From contig CAJXSR010000028.1 of the NCBI GenBank assembly GCA_913061275.1, positions 1 through 37,207 on the forward strand: a stretch of DNA of 37,207 nucleotides. Direction: 5' to 3'. The notes beneath the pieces were generated by a model, which was given only the letters and a program-made list of their open reading frames with translations, was not told the origin of the DNA and made no database searches. A program made the position numbers and the translations under genes. Within the stretch, counting starts at the first letter, position 1; each line of letters begins with the position of its first letter. Of the stretch, positions 12,301 to 27,300 are shown in pieces. The stretch comes from an uncultured Paracoccaceae bacterium. Its GTDB lineage: Bacteria; Pseudomonadota; Alphaproteobacteria; Rhodobacterales; Rhodobacteraceae.

Positions 12301-15300
12301 TTCTGGTCATTATCCCTTAACGTACTTGCACTGACAGCTTTATCATTCATAACCACACCTAGGCCTCTTGAAGTTTCCCAAGCGTTACAATTTGTAAATG
12401 TTTTTGGCAGCACATCGCAACAACATGTGCCTACACACATTTCCACATCCGAAGATTTGTTCGTACTTGCCCAACGTATTTTAGGCCGTAACGATGCTGG
12501 GCGATTATTTGATAAGAAAGCCAAAGAACAAGGAAAGTTATCGGGCTTACCCGACCCGACCTCTGAATTTATTGTAACATTAGAACGCGAATTTGCAGGC
12601 TCGGTTGGTGCTGCTACTGCACATGCAATGGTCGGGCAAATATCTGGCAGCGAAGCCGTTTCAGTCGAGGAACTAATTGCGGTTGCCGATGAAACAGCCC
12701 AAGTCATGGAATATTCGGCGCAACTTGAAAAGCAATCAAAAGAACTGGCTGCAACTGCGAAACAATTACGCCGTGCCAATAACAAACTAACCAAGCTTAG
12801 CCAACAAAAGGATGATTTCCTAAGCCAAGTTAGCCACGAGTTGCGCACACCTATGACATCCATTCGATCTTTTTCGGCTATTTTAATGAATGATGGCGAA
12901 ATTGACCGCGAACAATATGCCAGATTTTCATCTATCATCAATGACGAAAGCCAACGCTTAACGCGCATACTTGACGATATACTTGATCTTAGCTTTTTAG
13001 AAAGCGGCAAGCTGAAACTAAATCTAGAGCAAGTCAATTTAGAAGATATGTTAAATCAATCCATACTTGCCAGCCATACATCATATGACACTTCAAAAGT
13101 CGATATACGGCTTAAGGGTGATTTTTCTGACATTACGTTGATGACAGACGCGGATCGTCTTAACCAGGTTTTTATCAACCTTATTACGAATGCCATAAAG
13201 TATAATGATAAACCCAAGCCAATCATTAAGCTGGAATTAAGCAAAACACCAAAAGGCATTTCGGTGACTGTCGCTGATAATGGCCCTGGTATATCTGAAA
13301 GCGACCGCGAGATTATATTTGAAAAGTTTTCAAAACTTTCTTCGGATGGTGCATCAAGCGGCGTTGGGTTGGGCTTATCCATTTGCGCCGAAATCATGCG
13401 CAACCTGAGTGGCAGTGTGAAATTTAAACCGTCAAAAAATGGTGCGACTTTTGAAGTAAAAATTCCGTATCAGGTATAATTTGCGACGCGAGGTAACTAA
13501 CGACAATCGACTATTTGATATATTATTGTTAATCGAACACATAGTAATTTTACACAAGGGTACCGCATGTACAACGCAGACGAAAATGACTTACGCTTTG
13601 CAATCCACCACGTTGTAGGATTGGATTCTGTAACAGACCTTTCGCCTTTCGCGGATTATGATGCTGAAATATGCGATGCGGTATTATCAGAAGCCGCGCG
13701 CCTTGCGGCAGAGGTAATCGCCCCGATAAATCAATCAGGCGATACAGGTTCTATTTGGCATTCGGACAATACAGTCACAACGCCCGAAGGATTTTCTGAC
13801 GCATTTAAAGCATTAGGTGAAGGCGGATGGACAAGCATTGGCACAGATGAAGAATACGGCGGGCAAAATATGCCAGCAATCTTGTGTGCGGCAACCCGCG
13901 AGATGTGGCATTCTGCCAACATGGGGCTGGCACTTTGCCATTTGCTGACCGAAGGGTTGATACACGCATTGCAAACCTCGGCATCCGAAGAACAAAAACA
14001 AACTTATGTGCGCCCGATGGCCGAAGGTCGCTGGACAGGGACGATGAACCTGACCGAAAATCAGGCAGGTACTGATTTGGCCGCAATCAGAACCCAAGCG
14101 GTACCAGAGGGTGACCATTACCGCATCAAGGGACAGAAGATTTTTATTACATACGGCGAACATGATATGGCCGAAAATATCGTACATTTGGTGTTGGCCC
14201 GCACCCCTGATGCACCCGAAGGTGTTAAGGGTATTTCAGTCTTTATCGTGCCTAAGTTTTTGGTTAATGAAGATGGTTCACTTGGCGCACGTAACGATGT
14301 GAAATGCGTATCCATTGAACATAAAATGGGCATCAACGGGTCGCCTACAGCTGTGCTGCAATATGGTGAAAACGAAGGGGCTATCGGCTATTTGGTAGGT
14401 GCTGAAAACCAAGGGCTGAACATCATGTTCAATATGATGAACCACGCGCGTTTCGGCGTAGGTATACAAGGTTTGTCAATTTCCAACCGTGCCTACTATC
14501 AGGCATTAAGCTACGCCCAAGATCGTATTCAAGGCACACCACTTGATCGCAAAGACGGCGATGCAATCATTCATCACCCTGACGTTATGCGTTTACTGGC
14601 AACCATGCGTGCAGAAATAGAAGCCATGCGCCCGCTGGCGCTATACGGTGCAACCGCCCTTGACCGTGGGCACCATGACACTGGCGAAAGCAAATCCAAC
14701 TGGCAAACCCGCGCAGAGCTAATGGTACCGATTATCAAAGGTTGGATGACGGAACGATCGATAGGCATCGCATCTGACGGGGTTCAAGTGCATGGCGGCA
14801 TGGGATTTATCGAAGAAACAGGTGCCGCCCAACACTTGCGGGACGCGCGTATTTTAACCATCTATGAAGGCACCACTGCCATTCAGGCCAATGACTTAAT
14901 GTTTCGCAAAACCCTGCGCGATCAAGGTGTTGCTGTGCGGACATTGCTAGATGATATACGCGTTGATGCCGATGATGCCTTAACGGCGGCAATTAGCAAT
15001 GCGCAAACTGCATTAGATCATATCCTGACGGGGGGGCTTTCTACCCGTGAAGCGGCTGCCGTTTCTGTACCATATCTGATGATGCTTGGATATTTGACAG
15101 GTGGTTGGATGGCATTGAAAAACAAACGCGCAGCCATAGCTCAACAAGGTTCAAGTGATTGGGATACTAATTTTCTGGCCGCAAAAATTGCCCATGCCGA
15201 AGTATTTGCCGCGCACAGCCTGCCAAACGTAGCAGCTTTATCCCAAACCATCCTGAACGGCTCACACTCAATAGAAGCAATGGATGCAAGTTGGTTCAAT

Positions 15301-18300
15301 ACCTAAAAATGCGTTGATCTTTTCCTACGAACCTGTTCATTTCTGAGAAACATGAAATGAAGGTTTTAGCTATGGGTAAATGGGATTTCTGGGTTGATCG
15401 CGGCGGTACCTTTACCGATATTGCAGCACGTGATCCAAATGGAGTAATTATCGCCCATAAGCTGCTTTCAGAAAACCCCGAAGCCTATAAAGATGCAGCA
15501 ATTCAAGGCATGCGCAATCTGATGGGCATATCAACAGGCGCACCTATTCCTGCCAATGAAATTGCATCTGTAAAGATGGGTACAACCGTTGCCACTAACG
15601 CGCTTTTGGAACGTAAAGGCGAACAAACGGCCCTACTGACCACCCAAGGTTTTCGGGATGCTTTAGCAATCGGGTATCAAGCCCGGAAAGATATTTTTGC
15701 CAAAGAAATTATCAAACCAGAACAGCTTTACTCGGCTGTGGCGGAAGTAAATGAACGCTTGAGAGCGGATGGTGCGGTTGAAAAACCGCTGGATTTAGAT
15801 GAAACTCGTGCTGCCCTTTCAAAGTTATTTGAAGACGGTTGCCGATCTATCGCGATTGTATTTATGCACGCTTATGCGTTTCCAGAACACGAATTACAGG
15901 CCGAAAAGATAGCCGCTGACATTGGCTTTACCCAAATTTCTGTCAGCCATAAAATTTCACCGCTGATGAAATTCGTCGGACGCGGTGACACCACTGTGGT
16001 TGATGCATACCTAACCCCTATTTTGTCACGCTATATAGAACAGGTTGCCAGTGAAATGGGTGGGCTGGATAATACCGAAACCAAGTTGATGTTTATGATG
16101 TCAAACGGTGGCCTAACTGCAGCGGATCGTTTTCAGGGAAAAGATGCCATTTTGTCTGGGCCAGCGGGCGGCGTTGTAGGGGCTACAAAAACCAGTGAAC
16201 TTGCAGGTTTTGGCAAAATCATCGGTTTTGATATGGGCGGTACTTCCACGGATGTATCGCATTACAACGGTACCCTGGAACGATCATATGAAACCGAAGT
16301 AGCAGGGGTGCGAATGCGCGCACCGATGATGAATATTCATACGGTTGCCGCAGGTGGCGGCTCTATTTTACATTATGACGGTTCAAAGTTTTCCGTAGGC
16401 CCTGACAGTGCAGGGGCTGATCCTGGCCCCGCAAGTTACCGGCGTGGCGGGCCATTAACGGTCACAGATGCCAATGTGATGTTGGGAAAATTAAAGCCAG
16501 AAAACTTCCCTAAGATCTTTGGCCCCAACCAGGATAAGCCATTAGATGTTGATATTGTTACAGAAAAATTCACCGCGTTGGCCACAAAAATTGGCGATGG
16601 AAAAACACCCCATGACGTAGCTGAAGGTTTTTTAAGCATAGCGATTGAAAATATGGCTAATGCAATCAAGAAAATATCTGTACAACGCGGCTATGATGTA
16701 TCTGACTACGCGCTGACTTGTTTTGGCGGTGCAGGTGGGCAACATGCCTGCCTTGTGGCTGATAGCCTTGGCATGAAAACTGTCTACTTGCATCCTCATT
16801 CTGGCATTTTATCGGCTTATGGTATGGGGTTGGCCGATATTCGGGCGGCACGTTCTGCCTCTGTCACCAAGCTGTTGGATTTGCAAGTTTTAGGCAATGC
16901 TCAAGACAAGGTAAAAACTCTAACAGCGCTCAATAAAACTGATCTGGCAGCACAAGGTGTAACCGATCCCGAAACCATAAGCCGCCTACATTTGCGTTAT
17001 GATGGCACCGATACAACGCTGGCCGTTACTCTGTCATCTATCGAGCAAATGACTGCTGATTTCTTGAAACTACACAAACAACAATTTGGTTTTACCTTCG
17101 ATGGCAAAAGCATTTTCATCGAGTCGCTTGAGGTTGAAAGCTTTGGTGGCAGTGCCGAAATTGAAGCGCCCGTTCTGGCAAATCAAACCGATGCGCTAAT
17201 TAGTGACACAATTACCCAGATTTTCGCCGAAGGTACTTGGCATGATGCAAGTGTATACAAAAACCGCGAAGCGTTTCGTGCAGGTCTTACAATCAACGGC
17301 CCTGCGTTAATTATTGAGCCGCACCAAACCATTGTGATTGAACCAGACTGGCAGGCATCTGTGACCACGCGCAATGATATTGTGTTGCGCCGTGTCAAGG
17401 CTAAGAAAGCCACATATGCAATAGGCACTGAAGCTGATCCTATATTGCTTGAAGTGTTCAACAACCTGTTTATGTCAATCGCCGAACAAATGGGTGTGAC
17501 GCTGCAAAACACATCTTATTCCGTGAACATCAAAGAGCGGTTGGATTTCTCTTGTGCAGTATTTGCCGCTGATGGTTCATTAGTAGCCAATGCCCCGCAT
17601 ATGCCCGTGCATCTTGGCTCAATGGATCGCTCGGTTGAAACCATTATTGCGCTGAACAAAGGTGACATTCACCCCGGTGATGTTTTTGCGTTAAACGCGC
17701 CCTATAATGGTGGCACTCATCTGCCTGACATCACAGTTGTTACCCCCGTTTTTGATGACTTGAACACAGAGGTTCTGTTTTACACCGCATCGCGTGGTCA
17801 TCATGCTGATGTAGGCGGCACGGCACCTGGCTCTATGACACCGTTGGCTACCACGGTAGATGAAGAAGGTGTTCTGATTGACAACTTCCGCATTGTTGAT
17901 CGTGGGGTTTTTCAAGAAGAGGCGTTGTATAACATCCTGACCGATCACCCCTACCCCTGTCGTAACCCCGTGCAAAATATTGCCGATCTAAAAGCGCAAG
18001 TGGCAGCCAATGAAATGGGTATTCGCGAGTTGCGTAAAATGGTTAGCCAGTTCGGCCTGAATGCGGTGCAATCTTATATGGATCATGTGCAGGACAATGC
18101 CGAAGAAAGTGTGCGCCGTGCCATTGGTGCGCTGCATGACAGCAGTTATTCATATAAAACCGATCAAGGGTCGGTGATTAAGGTTAAGATTACCGTTAAC
18201 AAAAAAGATCGTACTGCCACAGTTGATTTCACAGGCACATCGCCCCAACGAAAGAATAATTTCAACGCACCTGAACCTGTTGCGCGTGCTGCCGTGTTAT

Positions 18301-21300
18301 ATTGCTTTCGTATGATGGTGCAGGGAAATATCCCGATCAATGCTGGGTGTTTGCGCCCGATTAACATCATAATCCCCGATGATTGTATGCTAAAACCAAG
18401 TTATCCTGCCGCCGTTGTTGCGGGCAACGTGGAAACATCCCAACATGTTACCAACACGTTATTTGGTGCTTTGGGGGCGATGGCCAACTCGCAAGGGTCA
18501 ATGAATAATTTCACCTTTGGCAATGACATATACCAATATTATGAAACCATCTGTTCTGGCTCTCCGGCAGGTGATGGTTTTAACGGCACCGATGCTGTGC
18601 AAGTTCACATGACAAACTCTAGCATGACTGACCCTGAAATTTTAGAGTTTCGCTACCCTGTCTTGTTGGAAGAGTTCATCATTCGCAAAGGCTCTGGCGG
18701 GCAAGGGAAATGGTCTGCTGGTAATGGCACCAAACGCACAGTGCGGTTTCTAGAAGACATGGGAATGGCAATTTTATCGTCCCATCGCACACGTGCGCCC
18801 GAAGGGTTGCAAGGGGGCGGTACTGGGGTAATGGGCCAAACATTTATCAGAAGGTTAGACGGAACCCACGAAGAATTGGAAGGATGTGCACAAACCCAGC
18901 TAAAAGCAGGGGAGGCGGTAACTGTCATCACACCAACAGCGGGTGGTTATGGCAAAGCGCCCTAAGATTTATCCATCAACCGCCTAATATGGCGCGCAAA
19001 CAGTACGGTTAAAGGCAGGCCCAGAATTGCACCCCCCAGAACTGAATATACGGGTGAAAGAACGGGCAGGCCCAGCCATGACCCAATGAGGGATGCAAAG
19101 AAAATATTCACCACAGCGGCACCCGCCCCAAATGGGTAAAATGCCACAGTCATACGCCTAACACTCCATCCTTCTTGGGTCATCTGCGTGTAACAAGCCA
19201 ATTTACTGCCAGTAACGCAGCGACAAGAGCGACGGAGGCTATAAAGAACCAAAATTCAGCAGTTGCACTTTGGGCTTGCGGAATTGGGCGACTATATGCG
19301 GCAGCCCAGACAGGCCCCGTTAATAGGGTAAGGGCAATAATGGTAAGAAACCGTAACATGTTATATCTCCTGTGTAAGTGAGCGGTAAATTTTTGGTAAT
19401 GCGCGGGTCAAACGCGCAGGATCAGGCAGTAAGGTAAACCCGCCACGGCCAAATATGCGGGCAAACCAATCTTGCCCATCTTCATCAATGATAATGCCAT
19501 GAACCGTTTGGCCTACCCGCCTAGCCTCTCGCACGGCCATATGGCTGTCTTCAATGCCATGAATACCTTCATAATGATCCAGATCATTAGGCTTGCCATC
19601 CGTCAGGATCAGCAAAAGTTTGCGCGTTGACGTTTCTTTGGCCAGTTGTGCAGATGCATGGCGGATTGCAGCACCCAAGCGGGTATAATGGCAAGGTGAC
19701 AGACCACAAATACGCGCCGTAACTTCGGACGACATAGGCGCATCAAAACTTTTGCAACGTTTCACAAATACGCGGTCACGTTTCAGGGATGAAAAACCCC
19801 ATATACCCAAACGATCCCCGCTGGCATCTATACCGCCCGCAAGGGCCGCAAGTGACGCGCGCGCCACATCTATAACACATGTATCGCCCAGTGCCGCTTC
19901 GGTAGAACGGGATGTATCTAGCAAGAATGCCACTGACAAGTCACGGTCAGTTTTGCGCATCGACTGATAAATACGATCGCTTGAACGCCCTGTGGCCTTC
20001 AATTCTACCTGTGCGGTGATAAGCGCATCCAGATCAAGTTCGCTGCCTTCAATTTGGCGCGGGCGCAAAATGCGACGTGGGTGTAAAGCTTCAAATTGGC
20101 GGCGCACCTCACGCAATCGTCGCGGATCAAGAACCAATGGATGTGCCGCATCTGTACTGGCTTCTACTTCAAGTACACGGCAATGATCGGGCATATACGA
20201 GCGTGCGCGATGGTTCCACTCTGGATATGTGGAAACCCCTGACAGACGCTCGTGATCGGCATCTTCTGGTGATAAATCAAGATGCATTCGCAACCGTGTT
20301 GCTGTCTTTTTATCGTGACGCGACAAAGTAATATGATCTTGATCGTCAGCTGCTTTTTGCGCGTTTTCATCATCGTCATCATCAACGCTGCGGTTTAGGT
20401 TCATGCTTTCAGCCCAGCTTAAAATCGACTCAAAACGGTGAATGATAAAACTGTCTTTGCGATTAGCCTCATCCCGATCTTTACGCATTGCAACCTTACG
20501 TTTGGTTGTCGACCCAGACGGCGGCAGTGCATCTTTATCCTCATCTGAACGCGGGGCGTCTCTGCGGGTATTAACATCCCTTAATTGTACCCATAATGGT
20601 ACGGGCATTATGGGCAAATATCCCGTTGGGGCTTTCATGTCTGATGCAATGACTTCAGGTGCCTCCAAATTCAATACACGTAAAATTTGGTCTTCCATTG
20701 CAGCTTCTCTTTTTGGCAGCAAGGGACGATTACGGGTTTTACAAACATGGTGACACAGCTCAACATAAGTGCTGCGTAACCCTGGACAAACAGCCAAAAC
20801 AGATGCGGTAGCCCGATACATCATGGCAATCTGAAACATGTCCGATTGCAGTGGGTCAGTTGGTAAAGGTGCCGTTTCCATCACTGCGGCAAGGGCCGTT
20901 AACCAAAGGAAAGCGGCCTTATTCAACCTTGCTTCGGGGAACACATCCATAACACTTGGCAAATGCAACCGTTCGCCATCAAAACGCGCAATTTGCACAG
21001 TTTCACGCACCGTTCCCAACTTGCGTTTTACACTTAACCGATGATGCGAGGTAGTATCAGGACTTTCGCTTATCTCTACCCCTGCAGCTCCGCCTAAAGC
21101 ACGAAACAATAAGGTTAATGATGGGCGTATATCCTTAATTGCAACAGCCTGATCCGAGTAGCCAACAGGTGCAGAAAGTTTTGACGCATAATCATGCCAA
21201 AGCTTGCCTACAGTTTCTTCTGGCTCCATCAAATCTAGGGGGTGCAACGACATTTTTAGCTACCCGTAAACGGTTGTTATCAGGTCACGCAATGCTTGTT

Positions 21301-24300
21301 GCACATCTGGTTCATCCGTAAGCGGCTCAATCACCGTTGCCTGCAAGGCTTGGTCAACCTTCATACCATCCGCAATAAGTTGGGCTGCATATATCAAAAG
21401 ACGTGTTGAAACGCCCTCTTCCAAATCCATACCAGACAAGGCACGGATGTGACCGCCCAAACGAACCAATGATTTAGCACGCGCTTCATCAATACCGCTT
21501 TCGCGCATCACAATTATGGTTTCAGATTCAGGATCAGGGAAATCAAAGGAAGCCGATAAAAACCTTTGTCGCGTTGACGGCTTTAGCCGTTTCAGAACGT
21601 TCTGGTAGCCTGGGTTGTAAGACGCCACCAACATAAATTCTTTTGGTGCAACCAACTCTTCACCAGTACGATCCAACATTAATGCGCGTCGGTTATCCGT
21701 TAAAGGATGCAGAACAACGGTTACATCTTTGCGGGCCTCAACAACTTCATCAAGATAGCAAATCGCCCCTTCACGCACAGCACGGGTTAGCGGGCCATCT
21801 ACCCATTCGGTTTCACCACCCCGCAACAGGTACCGCCCGATCAGATCGGCGGCTGACAAATCATCATGGCACGCAACCGTATATAACGGCCGCCCTGTGC
21901 GGGCTGCCATATGTTCAATAAAACGGGTTTTCCCGCAGCCAGTTGGCCCCTTCAAAAGAAGGGGCAAACCGTTTTCATAAGCGGCTTCGAATAGCGCGCA
22001 TTCATCGGCAATAGGCTGATAGAAAGGCGCATCAAAGTCGTGCTTCATCGCAGTCATACCTTGGCCTCTTCAGTGGCTTTATCACCACTGCCTTTAATGA
22101 TTTCACGACGTGGGGCAACATTTGCAAAAATGAACAGCAATGCACCAACGACCACCGCAATACCCGCACCAAAGCGCATCATGTAAAACAAGCTAAGCCC
22201 GTCTTGCACTTCCATAAAGTAGTCACCAACCACGCGTTGCATATGGGTTTGAATGATGCCTGCAAAAGTCAGCACAAAAGTCATGAATGCCATGCCCCCT
22301 GTCATCAACCAAAAACTAACCATGTTCAGGACTTGATTATATGGGTCACGCCCGCGCAGAATTGGCATTGCATAGGTAAAGATAGCAAGGTTCATCGCAA
22401 CATATGCCCCATAGAAAGACAGGTGCCCGTGTGCCGCTGTAATTTGGGTGCCGTGACTGTAAAAGTTCACGCCGTGCAATGTGTGCAAGAAACCCCAAAC
22501 GCCCGCACCAAAGAAAGCAACAGTAGCAGAGCCAAGCGACCATAAAAGTGCCGCTTTATTCGGGTGATTACGACGCCCTTTCCACACCATGACGAATGCA
22601 AAGCTCATCATTGCAAAGAACGGAATAACTTCTAACGCCGAGAAGATAGACCCTAACCATTGCCAGTAACCCGGTGTTCCGATCCAAAAAAAGTGGTGAC
22701 CGGTTCCAAGGATGCCCGAAAACAGTGCAGTGGCCACAATAACATACAGCCATTTTTCAATCACTTCACGGTCAACGCCTGTTAACTTCAACAATAGGAA
22801 GGCAAGAATAGAGGCCATAACCAATTCCCAAGTACCTTCAACCCACAGATGCACGATGAACCACCAGTACATTTTATCCAGCGACAGGTTGTCAGGGTTA
22901 ATAAATGCAAACAGCCAAAGCAGTGACAACAACCACAGACCTGTCAGCAATACATTGGTAATTGCAGTTTTACGTCCCTGTAGAACTGTCATTGAGATGT
23001 TGAACAAAAAGATCAATGCTGCGATAAGAATGCCGATTTTTACCCAAAGCGGTTGTTCTAAAAATTCGCGGCCTCCATGTATGCCAACCAAATAACTGCC
23101 AACAGCCCCTAATGTGCCAACAACCAAAATAATCAACTGTATGTAAGCCAACTTAACCGAATAGATTTCGCGTTCGCTTTCCTCGGGCACCAGATAGTAG
23201 GCAGCCCCGAAAAAGCCCAATAGTAGCCAGACAATCAGTGCGTTGGTGTGTATCATACGGATAATGTTGAACGGTAACAGTTCCGACAGAAAATTAGGTG
23301 ATACATATATCCAGCCAGCCAGAAGGCCACCAATAACCTGAATTGCAAACAGGCCCATTGCGACAAGAAAATAGGCATGTGCCACTTTTTGAGTTTTATA
23401 TTTCATAACGGTATCTCCTTAACCTGCATCTGTGGGCGGCCAGCCCTGTGTGTCTGTCTGATCTGCCCAGCGCAAAAATTCGGACAGCCCGAGCATTTCT
23501 TCATCAGTGATTTCAAAAAACGGCATCTGGCGACGGCCCTCAATACGACTTGGTTGGGATTTCATCCATGCATCCAACGTTTCAACGGCACCCTCTGGGT
23601 CATCCAACACGCCCCATCTGGTCATTACATTCCCAAGTTCCGGGGCAAAATACGCACCTTCACCGTGAATAGTATGGCAGTTGATACAGCTATGCCTTTC
23701 CCAAACATGCTTGCCCAAACGAACCTCATCGGTCAGTGGCATTCCAGCGGTTGAGACTTCCACGATATAGCGATGGCTATGAATGGTAAGGACAACGAAA
23801 ATAACAATGAAGAATAACGATCCTCCATAGAATATATTTCGCGCCCGCGATTTCGTTAGGATTTCGGACATAATTGTAGACCCTGTTAAAGTTTCTGATT
23901 TTCATTCTTACCGCGCATGGTTTTAACCAATGTTGTTGCAGCGCAAAGTAAGGACGTGTTTGTTATGATATTTATTTTTAACCCAAGTGGCTAAAACAAC
24001 CATAATGAGAGGTGCAAATGGGCAGGCAATCGATCAGAGATCCTGATATTAGTGTAATGGAAATTATGGATAAATGGCCTGAAACAATATCTGTATTCAT
24101 GCGCTATAAAATGCTGTGTATCGGATGCTCAGTTGCATCATTTCACACAGTAAAAGAAGCTTGCGCAGAACATTCCCTAAATGAAGATATGATCCGCGCG
24201 CAATTAGATACAGTGCTTAATGCCTGTAATTTACGTCCCGCTGAGTAACACTAACTGATGCGGATTGGTGACAACAATCTTGCGCCGCTCGCTGGCTACA

Positions 24301-27300
24301 ATGCCCGATTTTTCCCACGCACTTAATAACCTGCTAACCGTGTGCAACGTTGTACCTGTCATCTCGGATATATTTTGCCGAGTAATCGGAAAATCTATTT
24401 CTACCCCGTGCGATACTTTTTTACCCGCCTGATTTACCAATCGTAAAAGGGCGCAAGCCACACGTTGTTCTACCTGTTGGGTTGCCATTTCCACTATACG
24501 ATTGTTCATTTCATCAACACGCGCACCCACGACTTTATAACTCTCGGTAGCAAAACCGTCATATTTCGTCACAAAATCCTGCCACAGGCGGGTAGGCCAT
24601 GAAAGTGTTAGGCATTCATCTGCGGTCAGTGCAGTTGCAGGATACTGACTGCGCCCAAGTGCGGCCGCAATACCAAATAATTGCCCGCTTGAAATATATA
24701 ATGCCGTAACCTGTTCACCATCTGGCGTTGTGCGTATGACACGGATATGCCCATCAAGAAGCAGGTAAAATCTGTCTGCATCTAACCCTTCTTCAAATAC
24801 AGAGGTTCCTACCTCAAACCGCTTTGGGGTAGCGCAATCGAGTATTTCACGTATCTGGCCCAGCTGAAGCTTACGAAAAGGTGGAATGTTCGCAAGCAGG
24901 CTTTCATCAAGGTTATTCAAAATACGTTATCCCAGTTTGATACAGCGCAAAGAGCGCATGTCTGTCCTACCATAAAAGCCAGATAAGACAAATCATACCA
25001 TTATTCGTGAAAGGAATATTCGATGTTTGGAAAACTACTTACTGCTGGTGCCGCAGCACTTCTATTGGCCCCTGCGGCTTTTGCGGAAACCTATGAAGTC
25101 AAAATGCTAAACAAAGGCGAAGCAGGCTCTATGGTATTTGAACCCGCCTTTATCGCTGCAGCCCCTGGGGATACAATTACTTTCCTTCCAACCAGCAAAG
25201 GTCATAACGCCGAAAGCATCAAAGGTATGCTGCCAGAGGGTGTAGACAAGTTCAAAAGCAAGATCGGTAAAGAGTTTTCCATTACGCTAGATAAAGAAGG
25301 TCTATATGGCATCAAATGCACCCCGCACTATACATTGGGCATGGTTGCACTGATCCAAGTGGGGGCGGCAACAAACCTAGATCAAGCTTCTAAGGTGAAA
25401 CAAAAGGGTAAAGCCAAAAAACGCTTTGTACCATTGTTTGAACAAGTCCAATAATAATACAGTTATAAACAATTTGTTCAGGGTGGTACCATATCAGGTG
25501 CCGCCCTTTTTTATTAGGAACTCGGCCGTAAAATGAAACAACCACAACGCAAAATATACACTGGCCCAACCTTATTCAGCTATGGATTCAGGCCGTTTTT
25601 CTTAGCCGCAATGGCGTTTGGTCTAATTATTATCCCCCTTTGGATCGCGGTTTATTTGGGCCATTTGGAGCTTAACAGCGTATTTCCCCCACTAGACTGG
25701 CATATCCATGAAATGCTGTTTGGCTACGCAGGCGCAGTTATCAGCGGGTTTCTATTCACAGCCATACCAAACTGGACAGGACGCATGCCCATTAGGGGTT
25801 GGCCCCTGATGCTACTGCTTGGAATATGGGTTGTTGGCAGGCTTGCAATGGCAGGTATATTGGACTTCGGCCCGCTATTGGTAATGGTTACTGATTGCGC
25901 GTTCTTAGCTGCAATATGTCTGATGATTGCAACAGAGGTGATTGCAGGCCGCAACTGGCGCAATCTAAAGGTTGTTATACCTGTTTTTCTATTTTTATGC
26001 GCAAATATTGTATTTCACACAGAGGTCATTGTGCAAGGTGGTGCTGATCTTGGCCGCAGGTTGGGTATTGCTGTGGTGGTCTTCTTAATCACCCTTATAG
26101 GGGGGCGTATTATCCCCAGCTTTACCCGTAACTGGCTTGTAAAAACCACCCCTGGCCCTTTACCAATACCATTCAACCGGTTTGATGCTATTTGCCTACT
26201 ATCAGGTGCTGCTTCACTGATCGGCTGGGTTGCATTACCTGACGCGCAAATCATAGGCGGATTATTAATAACAACTGCTGCATTACATGTGCTGCGCCTG
26301 TCACGTTGGCAAGGCGTGCGTACATTTGCATCCCCGCTTCTATTGATCCTGCATGTGGCCTATGCTTTTGTCCCGATTGGTTTGTTTGCGTTAGGAATTG
26401 GCGCATCACCCGCAGGCCTGCACCTGCTGGGCATAGGGGCGATTGTTGGCATGACTATTGCAGTGATGGTCCGCGCAACTTTGGGGCATACAGGGCGCCC
26501 ATTGCAGATTGGTAATAGTGTGATTTGGGCATTTGCCTTATTAATGATAGCCGCAATTCTGCGCAGTTTCGCTGATACCCTTCAGATATTCGGCCTAACT
26601 GGCCTAAACATTTCCGCAGGGCTATGGGCAATAGGTTTCAGTATTGTTTTAATGCGTATTGGGCCAATGTTATGGTCAAAGCGGGTAAAACAGCGAACAC
26701 CAAACAAACAACCCTAACTTTCACGCACCAACCGAAACCCCAAATTATCGGGCGGTGTGCCCACCGCACATCCCCCGCCTTTTGCATCCCGTACAAAATC
26801 TATAATAAAAGCACGGTGTTTACCTTGAGCCGCACGCACACCGCAATAGCTGGTACTTTCAACAAGAAAGGCGCCATCTTTAGAAACTTTACCGTTTTGA
26901 AAACAGCTTTCCGTCCATTCCCAGATGTTTCCGTTTATATCTACAACACCTTTATCATTTGCCCCAAAGCTACCTATCGGACGCAGTTCTGGATCTATTG
27001 CATTGCGCTCTAAAGCTTGTGTTCTATACTTTAACAGCCATCTTTTTGATGGATCAGGGTCATTTGAAATATCCCCCAAAATAACTTCACTAAACCTGTC
27101 CCCTGCCGCACGAACCCATTCTTCATCCGTAGGCAACCGCCAAGTTTGTTTGGTTTTCTTTGATAACCAACGTGCATAAGCAGTGGCATCAATGTAGCTT
27201 ACATCAACTTGTGGATAGTCATTTGACCCTTTGGTTAATGTAGCTTCACAACCACCCTGTGCCACGCAAATACTATACTCAGATTGGCGCACGTGATGCT